A DNA stretch of 64,000 nt, taken from contig JAFDXY010000020.1 of assembly GCA_018267725.1 (NCBI GenBank), positions 109,831 to 173,830 of the forward strand, given 5' to 3'. Numbering within the stretch: position 1 is the stretch's first letter; every line of letters starts with the position of its first letter. The notes under the pieces were generated by a model. The model saw only the letters and a program-made list of their open reading frames with translations, did not search any database and was not told the origin of the DNA. Positions 34,205-43,169 of the stretch are shown piece after piece. Both the position numbers and the translations under genes were made by a program. Source of the stretch: Bacteroidota bacterium. Lineage in GTDB: Bacteria; Bacteroidota; Bacteroidia; Chitinophagales; Chitinophagaceae.

Positions 34205-35489
34205 CACAGTAATAAAAGTAGAAAATTTATCAAAACAATACCGGCTTGGAGAAGTGGGTACTGGTACTATTAGTCATGATATTAATAGATGGTGGGCAAA
34301 GGTTAGAGGTAAAGAAGATCCATTTTTAAAAATTGGTGAAGCCAACGATAGAACCACTAAAGGCAATAGCGATTATGTATGGGCTTTGCAAGACATAAAT
34401 TTTGAAGTAAAACAAGGAGAAGTTTTAGGAATTATTGGAAGAAACGGAGCAGGAAAAAGTACACTCTTAAAAATACTTTCTAAAACAACAATGCCAACAA
34501 CAGGCAATATAAAAGTTAAAGGAAGAATAGCCAGTTTGTTAGAAGTAGGCACAGGCTTTCATCCGGAAATGACGGGCAGAGAAAATATTTTTTTAAACGG
34601 TGCCATACTTGGTATGACGAGAAAAGAAATAAAAAGCAAGTTTGATGAAATAGTAGATTTTAGTGGAGTAGAACGTTATATAGATACACCTGTAAAACGT
34701 TATAGCAGCGGTATGTATGTGCGATTAGCATTTGCGGTAGCTGCACATTTAGAACCTGAAATATTAATTGTAGATGAAGTATTAGCCGTAGGCGATGCCG
34801 AGTTTCAAAAAAAATGTTTAGGTAAAATGAAAGATGTAAGCGGGCAGGGAAGAACGGTATTGTTTGTGAGTCATAATATGAACTCTATAAAAGAGTTATG
34901 TAATAGAGCGATTTTATTAGAAAATGGATCACTTTCAACAGATGATAATATTAATAATGTCCTGAAAGTATATACAGAAAACTCCATATGGAACTTACAG
35001 AAAGATTTTAAAGATATGCAACATCATATTGGGGAAAGAAGATTTGGTTTTATAAGCGACATGCTTATTTATAATGCTTCTAATAGAAAAAAACAACATA
35101 CTTTTTTAATGGGAGCTAAAATCGTAATTACCCTAAAAGTTCAAGTTCATTCCTATATGAAGAATGCTGAAGTTGGAATAAAAATTAGTAGTATAACTGG
35201 AGTGCCATTAACTTATTTAGTTTCATGTTGGGAAGGGTTAGAATTTGATTTAGATATTGGAGAACATATTTTTAATGTTCTTATTCCAAATAATTATTTG
35301 TATCCTGGTAAGTATTTTATAAGCCCTTGGATTTTAATTCGCGGTAATAGTGCAGATGATTCGATTCAAGAAGCAGAAATAATTGAAATACTCAATAATG
35401 ATATAACTGGTTTTAATGCTAGATTTGATTCATACTCCTATAGTGGATGTGAAGTATATCAAAAAAGTATTTGGACAAAAGAACAATAA
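34197..35489 (+). CDS. ABC transporter ATPase with C-terminal Wzt-like domain
   Basis: Energises Wzm. The ABC domain (about 1-250) has Walker A GRNGAGKST, signature YSSGM and Walker B ILIVDEVLAVGD, plus the H-loop SHN. Residues about 275-430 form a beta-rich Wzt C-terminal domain (IVITLKVQVHSYMKNAEVGIKI), which in other bacteria recognises the chain end of the exported glycan. That places it in the class where the glycan carries a terminal modification, possibly supplied by the methyltransferases or phosphate-transfer genes that follow. Confidence 0.93.
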   Translation: MSNTVIKVENLSKQYRLGEVGTGTISHDINRWWAKVRGKEDPFLKIGEANDRTTKGNSDYVWALQDINFEVKQGEVLGIIGRNGAGKSTLLKILSKTTMPTTGNIKVKGRIASLLEVGTGFHPEMTGRENIFLNGAILGMTRKEIKSKFDEIVDFSGVERYIDTPVKRYSSGMYVRLAFAVAAHLEPEILIVDEVLAVGDAEFQKKCLGKMKDVSGQGRTVLFVSHNMNSIKELCNRAILLENGSLSTDDNINNVLKVYTENSIWNLQKDFKDMQHHIGERRFGFISDMLIYNASNRKKQHTFLMGAKIVITLKVQVHSYMKNAEVGIKISSITGVPLTYLVSCWEGLEFDLDIGEHIFNVLIPNNYLYPGKYFISPWILIRGNSADDSIQEAEIIEILNNDITGFNARFDSYSYSGCEVYQKSIWTKEQ

Positions 35490-35497
35490 AATATTAA

Positions 35498-36253
35498 ATG
35501 TATAAATCAGCAATAATTTTGGCTGCGGGAGTAGGTACAAGGTTAAAACCGTTAACAAACCAAATCCCTAAACCTCTTGTAAAAGTTACCGATAAGACAA
35601 TTCTTCACAATGCGTTAGGTCATTTAGAAAAAATTGGAATAGAAAATGTAATTATTGTTACTGGCTATCTCAATAATATTCTACATGATAATATCGGCTT
35701 TTTTTATAAAAAAATGAAAATAACGTATATTAATAACGAGAAATACCATAACACTAATAGTATGTATAGTTTGTTGTTAGGGTTAAATAAAATAAAGAAT
35801 GATAATGTTATAATATTGGAAGGAGACGTTTTTTTTGAGTATTCAATATTAGAAGGAATGTCAGACAATGACATTGTATGGATTGGTGACTCCTCTATAA
35901 AATCAATGGATGGATGTTATTTAATAAGTAAAAATAATAAAGTAGCAGAAATTAAAATTTTGAATAAGGATGAAATGAAGAATGATGGTGAGGTTGTATA
36001 TTCAAAATCTGTAGGACTTTTGACATTAAGAGCTAAACAGGTTCCCAATATAATTGCAATGTTGCAAAGAGGTATAAAAGAAAAAAAAGAAAAGTTATAT
36101 TATGATTTAATTATAGCTGAGAATATTAAAAACTTAGATATTACTTTACATGATATAGCTGGTAAAAAATGGTTCGAAATAGATTCGGTTGAAGATTTAA
36201 AAATATGTCAAAGAATTTTTTCTGATGGTAAAAACAGTATTAATAATAATTGA
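35498..36253 (+). CDS. LicC/MurU-type nucleotidyltransferase, candidate cytidylyltransferase
   Basis: A 251-residue NTP-transferase. N-terminal loop LAAGVGTRLKPLTNQIPKPL, metal-binding Asp in LEGDVFFEY, and the motif YHNTNSMYSLL resembling the NTNNxxSL box of LicC/PntC-type CTP enzymes, which activate phosphocholine, aminoethylphosphonate or similar small phosphates. KSVGLLTL is family-like. It overlaps the ApgM-like gene by 29 bases. The substrate is not certain; a glycerate or glycerol phosphate is attractive given its neighbours. Confidence 0.78.
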   Translation: MYKSAIILAAGVGTRLKPLTNQIPKPLVKVTDKTILHNALGHLEKIGIENVIIVTGYLNNILHDNIGFFYKKMKITYINNEKYHNTNSMYSLLLGLNKIKNDNVIILEGDVFFEYSILEGMSDNDIVWIGDSSIKSMDGCYLISKNNKVAEIKILNKDEMKNDGEVVYSKSVGLLTLRAKQVPNIIAMLQRGIKEKKEKLYYDLIIAENIKNLDITLHDIAGKKWFEIDSVEDLKICQRIFSDGKNSINNN

Positions 36254-37424
36254 TGGGTTGGGTGATGCACCTATTAGTGCATTAAATAATAAAACTCCCT
36301 TAGAGACTGCCTTTACGCCTAATATTCATTATATAGCAACAAAAGGCGAAATTGGCAGAATAAATACTGTTTTTCCCGGGTTCCCCATTGAAAGTATGGT
36401 GTGCATAATGGGGTTATTAGGGTATGAGCCTGAGAATTTTTATCCATCAGGAAGGGCATCTTTTGAGGCATTGGCAAAAGGAATTCCTTTAAGCCCTGAA
36501 GATTTAGTATTAAGATGTAATCTTATTTCATTAGATAATGAGCAAAAAATAATTACAGATTTTACAGCTGGTCTCATATCAGATAATGAAGCTAGAAAAA
36601 TTATTTCTAAAATAAAACTACCAGCATCAAATTGGGAATTATACCCTGGTCAAAGTTATAGAAATACACTTATAATACGAAATGCTGCTATAGATCCTAA
36701 AACTATAAAATGTGCAGAACCTCATATGAATATTGGTAAAGAAGTTGAACAAATATTACCTTCTTTTACAACTGATATTGAACTTAATATTATACTTAAT
36801 AACTTTTTACTAAATACGAGGGAACAAATAAGAAATATGAATGCCCCTGAGAGCAGAGCAGATATGCTTTGGGTTTGGAGTCCTTCGGTTAAACCTAATT
36901 GGCCATCGTTCTATTCACGTACCGGTATTAAAGCAGGATTTGTAGGTGCACTTGATTTTTTACATGGTATTGCAATGGCAGCAGATATAGATTTTGATAT
37001 AATTCCAGGAGCCACAGGATATATTGATACTGATTATAAAATGAAAGGTATTTATGGCATTAAATATTTGCATAAATATGATTTTACATTAGTGCATATT
37101 AATGCAACAGATGAAGAAGCTCATCAATTAAATTACTTAGGTAAGAAAGAAGCAATTGAAAAAATTGATAAAGAAGTTGTTGGACCCATTCTTCAAGAGT
37201 TAGAAAGTTGTTTTAAAGACAATTATAGAATTGTAGTATGCGGAGATCACGAAACAAGATCAACGGATGGGAAACACGGAAATACACCTGTTCCTTATGC
37301 TTTATATGGAAAGAATGTTTTACCAAATAATACATACAATCAATGGCATGAAAAAATATGTGAAAATTATTCTATAAAACCATCATTAACTTTTTTAAAC
37401 GAGGTTATTAATTGTCATGAATGA
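36225..37424 (+). CDS. ApgM-like alkaline-phosphatase-superfamily protein
   Basis: Related to archaeal-type cofactor-independent phosphoglycerate mutase (ApgM). Metal ligands look intact: D10 (LIIIDGLGD), Ser57 as the nucleophile, D and H in NATDEEAH, DH in CGDHETR and the late H in GKHGNTPVP. The conserved Asp just after the serine (SDVA in ApgM) is Met58, a divergence that may alter substrate. LGYEPENFYPSGRASFEALAKG also matches. The placement between a nucleotidyltransferase and a methyltransferase, in a polysaccharide locus, argues for a role in making a small phosphate precursor rather than glycolysis. Confidence 0.82.
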   Translation: MVKTVLIIIDGLGDAPISALNNKTPLETAFTPNIHYIATKGEIGRINTVFPGFPIESMVCIMGLLGYEPENFYPSGRASFEALAKGIPLSPEDLVLRCNLISLDNEQKIITDFTAGLISDNEARKIISKIKLPASNWELYPGQSYRNTLIIRNAAIDPKTIKCAEPHMNIGKEVEQILPSFTTDIELNIILNNFLLNTREQIRNMNAPESRADMLWVWSPSVKPNWPSFYSRTGIKAGFVGALDFLHGIAMAADIDFDIIPGATGYIDTDYKMKGIYGIKYLHKYDFTLVHINATDEEAHQLNYLGKKEAIEKIDKEVVGPILQELESCFKDNYRIVVCGDHETRSTDGKHGNTPVPYALYGKNVLPNNTYNQWHEKICENYSIKPSLTFLNEVINCHE

Positions 37425-38220
37425 AATTGTAAATAAATATTGGAACTCAAAACAACTAGATCCAGATATAGATGGAGTTGCTGCAATGGGAGATTGTGGT
37501 AGAGTAGAGATAGATTATAGAAATTTTTTCGAATCGACGCATTTTAAAAAATTTCTATCAAAAAAAAATATAAATATTTTAGAAGTAGGCTGTGGTTCTG
37601 GAAGATGGGCTTTAAATCTTCATAAACATGTTAGTATATATGATGGTATCGATATAAGCCAACCATCAATTAATATAGCTAAACAGCGAGTTAATATGCA
37701 AAGGGTTAATAATTGTAATTTTTTTTGTTGTAGTATTCAAGAGTATCAACCAAATAAAAAGTATGATGTTATATACCTTAGTGGAGTAACGCAATACATT
37801 GAGTCAGACGAATTGATTGGTCTTTTACAAATGATAACAACTTGGTTGAAATCTAATGGGAAAATTATAGATAGATCAACAATTAGTTTAGAACCCGAAA
37901 CAAAAAAAATTAGTAGGGATAATTATTATTCTATTTATAGAACATTAGATGAAATAATAAATATATTTGAGCAAATTAATTTTAAACCTATTTATAACAA
38001 TAGATCGTATCGGTTTTTACGAATCGGAAGGTTAAAATTTTTTTTAAATCATTCTAATATTATTTCACTAATAAATACCCTAGCTCCTGTTTCTTATAAG
38101 TTAATGTATTACTATACATATTTACAAGATGTAATTAAACCTAAGATATATAGCGAAACTATATGTGGTAGATTTAGTCATAATTTTATGATTTTTATTA
38201 AAGATGAAAAAAAACAATAA
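37417..38220 (+). CDS. Class I SAM methyltransferase
   Basis: 267 residues. Motif I ILEVGCGSGRWALN at about 49-62, acidic motif II GIDISQPSI, then YDVIYLSGVTQYI as motif IV. The C-terminal part is not diagnostic. Start overlaps the ApgM-like stop by 8 bases (ATGAATGA), and it overlaps the racemase by 17 bases. It may cap or methylate the modified sugar or phosphate. Confidence 0.8.
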   Translation: MNEIVNKYWNSKQLDPDIDGVAAMGDCGRVEIDYRNFFESTHFKKFLSKKNINILEVGCGSGRWALNLHKHVSIYDGIDISQPSINIAKQRVNMQRVNNCNFFCCSIQEYQPNKKYDVIYLSGVTQYIESDELIGLLQMITTWLKSNGKIIDRSTISLEPETKKISRDNYYSIYRTLDEIINIFEQINFKPIYNNRSYRFLRIGRLKFFLNHSNIISLINTLAPVSYKLMYYYTYLQDVIKPKIYSETICGRFSHNFMIFIKDEKKQ

Positions 38221-38911
38221 AAAAATCATTGGAATACTTGGCGGTATGGGTCCTTATGCTTCACTAAGTTTTTTAAAAAAACTGTTAGATTTAACTAAAG
38301 CAAAGAAAGATTGGGATCATTTGAGAGTTATATTAGATAACAACCCTCATATTCCAAGCAGAACAAGAGCATTTTTATACGATGAAGAAAGCCCTGTCGA
38401 GGGAATGATTGAAAGTTGCCAAAAACTTGCTAAATATCCAGTAGATATTATTCTCCTGCCTTGCAATAGTGCAACATATTTTTTACCCTATGTGCAACCT
38501 AAAATAAATATCCCTACTATTAGTATTGTAGAGGCAACTTGTCAATCTTTAAAAAATAAGGTAAGTAAGGGTACAAGAATTATTGTTTGGGGAGGCGTAA
38601 TTACTTATTCTACTCAGTTATATAAGCCCTACTTGCAACAACTAGGTTATGAGTATGTAGAGATGAGTGAAGATGATAATAAAATTGTGTTGAATTTTAT
38701 TGAAGATATAAAACTTAACGACAATATGGTTGATATAAACAGAATAAAACTACATATTGAAACCACTTTAAGTAAATATAACAGTTCTCTTATTATTTTA
38801 GGTTGTTCAGAATTTGGGTGTATTATAGATCAACTATACAATTATCCGCTTATTGATTCTGATACTGAATATGCTAAGTTCGTTATTGAATATGTGAGAA
38901 ATAATGTATAG
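38204..38911 (+). CDS. Aspartate/glutamate racemase-family protein
   Basis: Two-thiol racemase fold. N-terminal IIGILGGMGPYAS matches the family start. The two catalytic cysteines are C87 in LPCNSA and C201 in LGCSEFG. In this family, members racemise Asp or Glu, isomerise maleate, or act on hydantoins. The surface-locus context would fit a D-amino acid decoration, but the substrate is unknown. Overlaps the following gene by 8 bases. Confidence 0.85.
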   Translation: MKKNNKKIIGILGGMGPYASLSFLKKLLDLTKAKKDWDHLRVILDNNPHIPSRTRAFLYDEESPVEGMIESCQKLAKYPVDIILLPCNSATYFLPYVQPKINIPTISIVEATCQSLKNKVSKGTRIIVWGGVITYSTQLYKPYLQQLGYEYVEMSEDDNKIVLNFIEDIKLNDNMVDINRIKLHIETTLSKYNSSLIILGCSEFGCIIDQLYNYPLIDSDTEYAKFVIEYVRNNV

Positions 38912-40886
38912 CTTATCAAAAAAATATATCATTCAATTATATTGGTTGAAAGCTTTATTGCGAATTAATCGTTTTTTTAAAAAACGAATATTAGTTTTTG
39001 CCAATTATTTAGGAGAGTATCAATTTTACAAGGATGTTTTATACGCATATAGCAAAAAATTTCCATCGGATATAATTATTATAGCACATGAGAGTAAAGA
39101 GTGTTATTTAGATTTTATAAAAACTAACCCCCATAATAAATTTAGGCATATACATTTAAATGTCTTAAACACTAATTTCTTTTCTAATAAAGAAATTAAT
39201 CTTTATCTCTCTACGGAGGCACATGGCGTTGATAATATTTATAGTATTTATTTATTTCATGGTCAACCATCTAAAGCATTAAGCTTTCATTGGAATCTAA
39301 TGTTGACATATGATGCTTTTTTTCTTTATGGAAAAATGCATAAGGAAGCATTTGAATTTTTTGCACAAAAATATTATAATAAAATTCCTGCTCATGTTTG
39401 TCTATATGAAATAGGGTATCCCAAAAGCGATGAATTAATCAATGAGGCACTAAAAGACGACAATAGTTTTAAATCCCTAGGCGTATGTAAAAATAAAAAA
39501 ACAATATTATATGCACCTGCTTTTAATAAGTATGCATCACTTCGTGAAAAAGGTATTGACATTTTACAGGTATTAGCTCAAAATGGCCAATATAACATTA
39601 TTGCTAAACTCCCTATAGATTGTTTAAGACCCGTTAATAATGAATATGCAAATGGAGGGATAGATTGGTTTCAAGAAATCAATAATTTACAAAAACAATA
39701 CTCCAATTTATTTCTTTATAAAGGAGATCAAATTGATATTCTACTGCGGAAATCAGATATATTAATTACTTGTATATCTAGTGTTGCATTTGAATTTTTG
39801 GCTTTAAATAAACCAGTTGTTTATATTGATACTCCATATTTTTTTGAGGTTGCTTTAAAACAAGACTATTTTCCAGGTTATGATATTAGCAATTGGGATA
39901 AAATCAATTTTATTAATGGAGGAAAAGAGTTTGGTCCAGTGGTATCAAATATAAAAGAGTTACCTGCAATAATTGAAGATGTGTTATTGCATCCCCAAAA
40001 ATACCCTTTTGAGAAGAAGAAATTAAGAGACTATCTCTTATATAACCCCGGTCAGGCAAGTAATGCAGCTGTACGTCAAATAAATGAATTGCTTCTTTCT
40101 AATGTTAAAAGTAATAGAATAACTAATTATAAAAAATTTAATGTATATAGGTATGTAGCTACTGCTGTTAAAGGATATGTTAAAACAAGGCTGAAAATAA
40201 ATAAACCATTAGTTGTTTCAAATAAATATGCTAAAGGATATATTGACGCTATGGTAATTGAAAGAGAGGCGAAGAAGTTAAAACTTAGTATATGTGAATA
40301 CTTAGAATCTAAAAATACAGATGTACGGAAAATTGGTAGAAGGGACAGGATTATAAATAAAATCATAGAATATTTTCCAAATAATAAGGTATCAATATTA
40401 GAAATTGGTACCGGTACTGGAATGTATTTAGAGAAACTACTTAATTCAAATGTTTTAAGCTATGAGATATACGAAGTAAATAATGGTTGGAAACAATATT
40501 TAAAAAGAAATTATGACAATAGGATTGTTCATATAATTGATGCAGATGGAATAAGCCTGAAACAAACCAATAATGAATCAATAAATGTTGTTCATGCTCA
40601 TGCTGTGTTTGTTTATCTTCCAATTGTACATACTATGCAGTATTTTAAGGAGGCAGCAAGGGTGTTATGTAAAGGAGGACTATTTATTTTTGATGTAATT
40701 AATGATACAGATTTACAGGTAAAAGATGCTTTAAATTGGCATCGATTAGGATATGATTTTGCTGTAGTAATCCCACATTCTTTTATAACAGATTTTTGTT
40801 TGAACTATAACTTAGAAATTAGATCTACATTCAAAGAAATATACGCAGGCTCAACTTCTACTTATTATATACTAATTAAAACATGA
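38904..40886 (+). CDS. CDP-glycerol-glycerophosphotransferase-like protein fused to a methyltransferase
   Basis: Residues about 1-395 are TagF/TagB-like (CDP-glycerol glycerophosphotransferase, PF04464 type): YLFHGQPSKALSFHWN with the catalytic His, TILYAPAF, and SSVAFEFLALNKPVVYID. Residues about 480-660 are a class I SAM methyltransferase (ILEIGTGTGMYLEKL). A fusion of polymerase/transferase and methylase could build and then cap a phosphodiester unit. The catalytic motifs of both halves look intact. It supports the idea that upstream genes make a CDP-activated precursor. Confidence 0.85.
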   Translation: MYSLSKKYIIQLYWLKALLRINRFFKKRILVFANYLGEYQFYKDVLYAYSKKFPSDIIIIAHESKECYLDFIKTNPHNKFRHIHLNVLNTNFFSNKEINLYLSTEAHGVDNIYSIYLFHGQPSKALSFHWNLMLTYDAFFLYGKMHKEAFEFFAQKYYNKIPAHVCLYEIGYPKSDELINEALKDDNSFKSLGVCKNKKTILYAPAFNKYASLREKGIDILQVLAQNGQYNIIAKLPIDCLRPVNNEYANGGIDWFQEINNLQKQYSNLFLYKGDQIDILLRKSDILITCISSVAFEFLALNKPVVYIDTPYFFEVALKQDYFPGYDISNWDKINFINGGKEFGPVVSNIKELPAIIEDVLLHPQKYPFEKKKLRDYLLYNPGQASNAAVRQINELLLSNVKSNRITNYKKFNVYRYVATAVKGYVKTRLKINKPLVVSNKYAKGYIDAMVIEREAKKLKLSICEYLESKNTDVRKIGRRDRIINKIIEYFPNNKVSILEIGTGTGMYLEKLLNSNVLSYEIYEVNNGWKQYLKRNYDNRIVHIIDADGISLKQTNNESINVVHAHAVFVYLPIVHTMQYFKEAARVLCKGGLFIFDVINDTDLQVKDALNWHRLGYDFAVVIPHSFITDFCLNYNLEIRSTFKEIYAGSTSTYYILIKT

Positions 40887-41311
40887 TAGAAAAAATATAC
40901 AATAACCATCTTCTACTATCCATTATTATCAGAAAAAGTTTTGAAAAAAATGGCATAGAGTTTTTTACAAATGATAACGACTCTCAGCAATTGGGCTATA
41001 TGAATAGACCAAAGGATTATGTTATCCCGCCTCATAGGCATAACCTTGTCCCGAGAGAAGTTCATCTTACGCAAGAAGTATTATTTATTAAATCGGGTAA
41101 AGTAAGAGTAGATTTTTTTAATAACGAACAATTATATATTAAAAGTACTATACTTTATGCCGGAGATGTTATTTTGCTTGCAGATGGAGGACATGGTTTT
41201 AAAATGTTAGAGCAAAGTGAACTTATTGAAGTAAAACAAGGCCCCTATTGTGGTGAGCAAGATAAAATAAGGTTTACACCTATTGATGATAACTATGTAA
41301 TTTTTAGTTAA
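40883..41311 (+). CDS. Cupin-domain protein
   Basis: 142 residues. One cupin core: PPHRHNL with two His, EVHLTQEVLFIKSGKV, then AGDVILLADGGHGFK with a late His. The His and Glu residues suggest metal binding. Not obviously a dTDP-sugar isomerase of the FdtA type. First in a tightly packed trio with a methyltransferase and a DegT aminotransferase (ATGA and TAATG junctions), probably serving the same sugar. Confidence 0.78.
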   Translation: MIEKIYNNHLLLSIIIRKSFEKNGIEFFTNDNDSQQLGYMNRPKDYVIPPHRHNLVPREVHLTQEVLFIKSGKVRVDFFNNEQLYIKSTILYAGDVILLADGGHGFKMLEQSELIEVKQGPYCGEQDKIRFTPIDDNYVIFS

Positions 41312-42060
41312 TGAGTAATTTTAAACTTTACAGTCAATATTACGATTTGTTATATAAAGACAAAGACTATAATGTTGAAGCAGATTATGTATTAACACTT
41401 TCTAAAAAGTATAAAAAAAATATAAACAATTTTTTAGAATTGGGTTGTGGTACTGGTAATCATGCTGCTATACTTTGCAAACAGGGCTATGAAGTGGTTG
41501 GCTTAGAAAGAAGCCCAGAAATGGTTGAAATTGCTAAACAAAAAAGCATAACTAATTTTAATCCACAAGTAGCTGATATAACTTCTTTTCAATTAGATAA
41601 AAAATTTGATGTTGCCATTTCTTTATTTCATGTCATCAGTTATTTAACAGACAATAACGATTTAATCAGTTGCTTCAAAAATGTACATACACACCTCAAC
41701 TCTGATGGTATTTTTATATTTGATATTTGGTACACACCAGCAGTATATTTTCAACAACCTGAAACAAGAATAAAGCGTTTGGCTAACACAGAAATTGAAA
41801 TTATCAGACTTGCTCAATCTCACATACACCATCAAACCAATGTAGTAGATGTTAATTATGAAGTAATGATAAAAGATAAAAAATCAAATATTTCTACTTC
41901 AATTTTTGAAAAACATCCTATGCGTCATTTTTCTATTCCTGAAATTGAATTATTAGCTACACATACAGGTTTTGAATTAGTACACACCGAAGAATTTTTA
42001 ACTGCAAATGAACCATCAGAAAATACTTGGGGCGTTTGTTTTGTTTTACAAAAAATATAG
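41311..42060 (+). CDS. Class I SAM methyltransferase
   Basis: 249 residues. YSQYYDLLYKDKDY is a frequent N-terminus of small-molecule methylases; motif I FLELGCGTGNHAAIL; then GLERSPEMVEIAKQK and DVAISLFHVISYL. Likely modifies a nucleotide sugar or sugar acceptor. It shares a base with the cupin stop and ends two bases before the DegT start at 42063. Confidence 0.85.
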   Translation: MSNFKLYSQYYDLLYKDKDYNVEADYVLTLSKKYKKNINNFLELGCGTGNHAAILCKQGYEVVGLERSPEMVEIAKQKSITNFNPQVADITSFQLDKKFDVAISLFHVISYLTDNNDLISCFKNVHTHLNSDGIFIFDIWYTPAVYFQQPETRIKRLANTEIEIIRLAQSHIHHQTNVVDVNYEVMIKDKKSNISTSIFEKHPMRHFSIPEIELLATHTGFELVHTEEFLTANEPSENTWGVCFVLQKI

Positions 42061-42062
42061 TT

Positions 42063-43169
42063 ATGCAAAAACCAATTCCAGTAAACACACCTTTGCTTTC
42101 TGGCAATGAATTAAAATATCTTACAGAATGTATAGAAACTGGTTGGATATCAAGTGAAGGTCATTTTATAAAAGTCTTTGAAGAAAAAATGGCTGCTTAT
42201 GTAGGAAGAAATTTTGGCATAGCAGTAAGCAATGGCTCTGCTGCTTTAGACGTTGCCATCAAAGCATTAAATCTGCAAAAAGGTGATGAAGTAATTATGC
42301 CCACTTTTACCATCATCTCTCCAGCTCAATCAGTTATTAACGTAGGTGCAATTCCTGTTTTAGTAGAGAGTGATGAAACTACTTGGAATATGGATGTTAG
42401 AAAAGTAGAAGAAAAAATTACGAATAAAACCAAAGCTATTGTAGTAGTGCATATTTATGGTTTTCCTGTTGATATGCAACCTATATTAGCTCTTTGCAAA
42501 AAATACAATTTGTTTTTAATTGAAGATGCTGCCGAAATGCATGGACAAACTTATCATGGACAACAATGTGGTTCTTTTGGAGATATTAGTATTTTTAGTT
42601 TTTATCCCAACAAGCACATTACTACCGGTGAGGGAGGAATGATTATGTGTAATGATGAAGCTTTAGCAGATCGTTGTAAAAAATTAAGAAACCTTGCTTT
42701 TGAACCTAATGGTCGCAGGTTTATACATTACGAGCTTGGTTGGAATTACAGAATGACAAACATGCAAGCTGCTTTAGGATTAGCACAATTAGAAAAATTA
42801 GATGAGCATATCAAAAAGAAAAGACACATTGGACAAAAATACAATGAAGGCTTAACTGGTTTAAAAGGTTTTCAATTACCACAAATTAAAACAGATTATG
42901 CAGAAAATATTTATTGGGTTTATGGCTTAGTAGCAGAAACAGAAACATTGGCAAATGAAACAGTAAAAAAATTAAGTGAAGCAAAAATTGGCACACGCCC
43001 ATTTTTTTGGTGCATGCATGAACAACCTGTTTTTCAAAAAATGGGATTATTTAAAAATGAAAAATATCCAGTTGCCGAAAAATTAGCACGCAACGGATTT
43101 TACCTGCCCAGCGGTTTAGGACTCACAGAAGAGGAAATAGAAAGGGTTTGTAATTGTCTTTTAGAATGA
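42063..43169 (+). CDS. DegT/DnrJ/EryC1-family sugar aminotransferase, perosamine-synthase-like
   Basis: PLP-dependent enzyme that transaminates a 4-keto (or 3-keto) nucleotide sugar. NGSAALDVAIKAL binds the cofactor phosphate; EDAAEMHGQTYHG carries the ring-stacking residues; FYPNKHITTGEGGM holds the catalytic Lys. PILALCKKYN and TWNMDVRKVEEKI give a GDP-perosamine synthase-like feel. I start at the ATG at 42063 (MQKPIPVNTP), not 12 codons earlier within the methyltransferase. No 4,6-dehydratase for its substrate is visible in the window. Confidence 0.92.
   Translation: MQKPIPVNTPLLSGNELKYLTECIETGWISSEGHFIKVFEEKMAAYVGRNFGIAVSNGSAALDVAIKALNLQKGDEVIMPTFTIISPAQSVINVGAIPVLVESDETTWNMDVRKVEEKITNKTKAIVVVHIYGFPVDMQPILALCKKYNLFLIEDAAEMHGQTYHGQQCGSFGDISIFSFYPNKHITTGEGGMIMCNDEALADRCKKLRNLAFEPNGRRFIHYELGWNYRMTNMQAALGLAQLEKLDEHIKKKRHIGQKYNEGLTGLKGFQLPQIKTDYAENIYWVYGLVAETETLANETVKKLSEAKIGTRPFFWCMHEQPVFQKMGLFKNEKYPVAEKLARNGFYLPSGLGLTEEEIERVCNCLLE

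Noticed and set aside
42027..42062. Upstream start for the DegT aminotransferase inside the methyltransferase
   Set aside because: The first 12 residues do not match DegT proteins, while MQKPIPVNTP does.
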